Below, in pieces: positions 63,180 through 64,000 of a stretch of 64,000 bases of DNA (its first letter is position 1; each line of letters opens with the position of its first letter). This DNA is from Trachythela sp. YZ-2020 (taxonomy: Eukaryota > Cnidaria > Anthozoa > Malacalcyonacea > Clavulariidae), in NCBI GenBank assembly GCA_016169945.1, contig JADLSH010000369.1:6528001-6592000 (forward strand), in the 5' to 3' direction. The position numbers were made by a program, and so were the translations under genes. The notes beneath the pieces were generated by a model. That model searched no databases. It worked only from the letters and a program-made list of their open reading frames with translations, and was not told the origin of the DNA.

Positions 63180-64000
63180 CATATGACGAATGGCTCAATG
63201 GCCCCTGACAAGGGGAGGGTTGAGGCGCAGAACCCTAAGAGAATTGCCATAACTACCGCGAACCCTGAAGAGTCCTTCTCTTTCCAGTCGCCCTCCGCCG
63301 AATTGTCCGATCTCACCATTTCAGAAGAAGAAGTTGTCGGCGATCATCTGTTACACTTGGATCAATCTAAAGCAACCCTGACGGCATTCCTGGTCGGATT
63401 TTAAAAGAATGCTCGTTTGTCATCGCTCCAAGCCTTTGCACTCTTTTTAACCATTCTCTTAACTCAGGAACCGTACCTTCTGATTTTTATATCTTATATA
63501 TATCCATTATGAGCAAAGTCTTGGAACGTTGCGTCTGCAATACATACATATGCATATATTATTCAGCTCACTCCCGGGGCTTTTCAGTGACCGATTACAT
63601 CAAGTATTTCGCTTACGTATATTACGTACTTAGCCTACACTATATATTTTTACAACAATTGTGATATTACTTTCCTAATCTATATATCCTAACCCACCCA
63701 GTCAGCTTTCCCTTACTCTTTTCACATGAGTAGAGTCCCCAGCGAGAATCGAACCCACAACTCAGAGGTGAAAAGCGCTTGCTCTGACGACTGCTCCACC
63801 GAAGCCCCTCGGTTTTATGATCATGTTCGGATATGATCAATAAAGCTCAGCACGGATTTCTCCACGGTCGGTCATGTGTAACACACTACATCATATTGGA
63901 CAATTATTTGACAGAAATACCCAGACGTACGTTATTTTTTTTTGACTTTGCTAAAGCCTTCGACTCTGTCCATCATGATATTCTTCTGAAGAAACTTAAA
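63180..64000 (+). pseudogene. LINE reverse transcriptase fragment, split by a SINE, continues past the window
   Basis: 63270–63380 reads LSDLTISEEEVVGDHLLHLD then QSKA. After a frameshift it continues PDGIPGRILKECSFVIAPSL and LCTLFNHSLNSGTVPSDF. SIMSKVLERCVCN follows to about 63545. Beyond the SINE, RT motifs resume with INKAQHGFLHGRSCVTHYII and FDFAKAFDSVHHDILLKKLK at the window edge. This is a different LINE lineage from those at 20060 and 33979. Confidence 0.8.
63546..63832 (-). mobile_element. tRNA-derived SINE inserted into the LINE
   Basis: On the minus strand the sequence begins near 63809 with GGGGCTTCGGTGGAGCAGTC, an A-box, and has the B-box GGGTTCGATTC (plus-strand 63746–63756). 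An AT-rich body follows leftwards. The LINE frame is continuous on either side, so the insertion is real. It is not a functional tRNA because no proper anticodon arm is evident. Confidence 0.65.

Noticed and set aside
63735..63815. Functional tRNA gene on the minus strand
   Set aside because: A- and B-boxes are present but cloverleaf arms are incomplete, and the unit is embedded in an insertion within a LINE.

Overview
The window is animal nuclear DNA: AT-rich, with GT–AG introns and a heavy load of retrotransposons, Penelope-like elements, foldback elements and MITEs. The host gene and the style of its LINEs suggest a marine invertebrate, most likely a cnidarian. That placement is an inference, not a proof. 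No prokaryotic gene organisation is present.

The one clear host gene is an integrin beta subunit on the + strand. Nineteen exons can be placed between 25989 (start codon, signal peptide) and 62736 (third cysteine-rich EGF repeat). The remaining EGF repeats, tail, membrane span and cytoplasmic tail must lie to the right of the window. Apart from the end of exon 5, every junction has GT/AG and the reading phases agree. Two departures stand out. The serine and aspartates that follow the DLS of the metal-binding loop cannot be found, and the specificity-determining loop has lost its cysteine pair.

Layout. 1–10134: an 18-bp satellite borders a large inverted duplication of a Penelope-like element, and a LINE has later entered the right-hand satellite. 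10135–20060: no recognisable host gene, but a nested TIR element, a Harbinger-type MITE, a hAT-type MITE with a perfect 8-bp target duplication and a 3.5-kb inverted-repeat pair. 20060–24190: two degraded LINEs in opposite orientations. 25562–62736: the integrin gene. Its introns hold LINEs inside foldback elements inside LINEs, a 2.3-kb hexamer array, four hairpins longer than 0.5 kb, a TIR transposon with its own broken gene, and two members of what may be an undescribed element family. 62740–64000: remnants of a LINE split by a tRNA-derived SINE.

The best candidate for an undescribed system is the pair of related elements at 48100–49627 and 52548–58345. They share AG...CT termini, long inverted arms, apparent 6-bp target duplications and internal GGGACGT-type palindromes. 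The larger copy carries the same intact 161-codon gene in both arms, followed by a perfect match to the metazoan histone-type 3' stem-loop, and a central 275-codon gene for an acidic C2H2-like protein preceded by 92-bp tandem repeats. I recognise no transposase, integrase or polymerase in either. The 6-bp duplication, AG ends and short tandem repeats in the arms resemble Maverick/Polinton termini.
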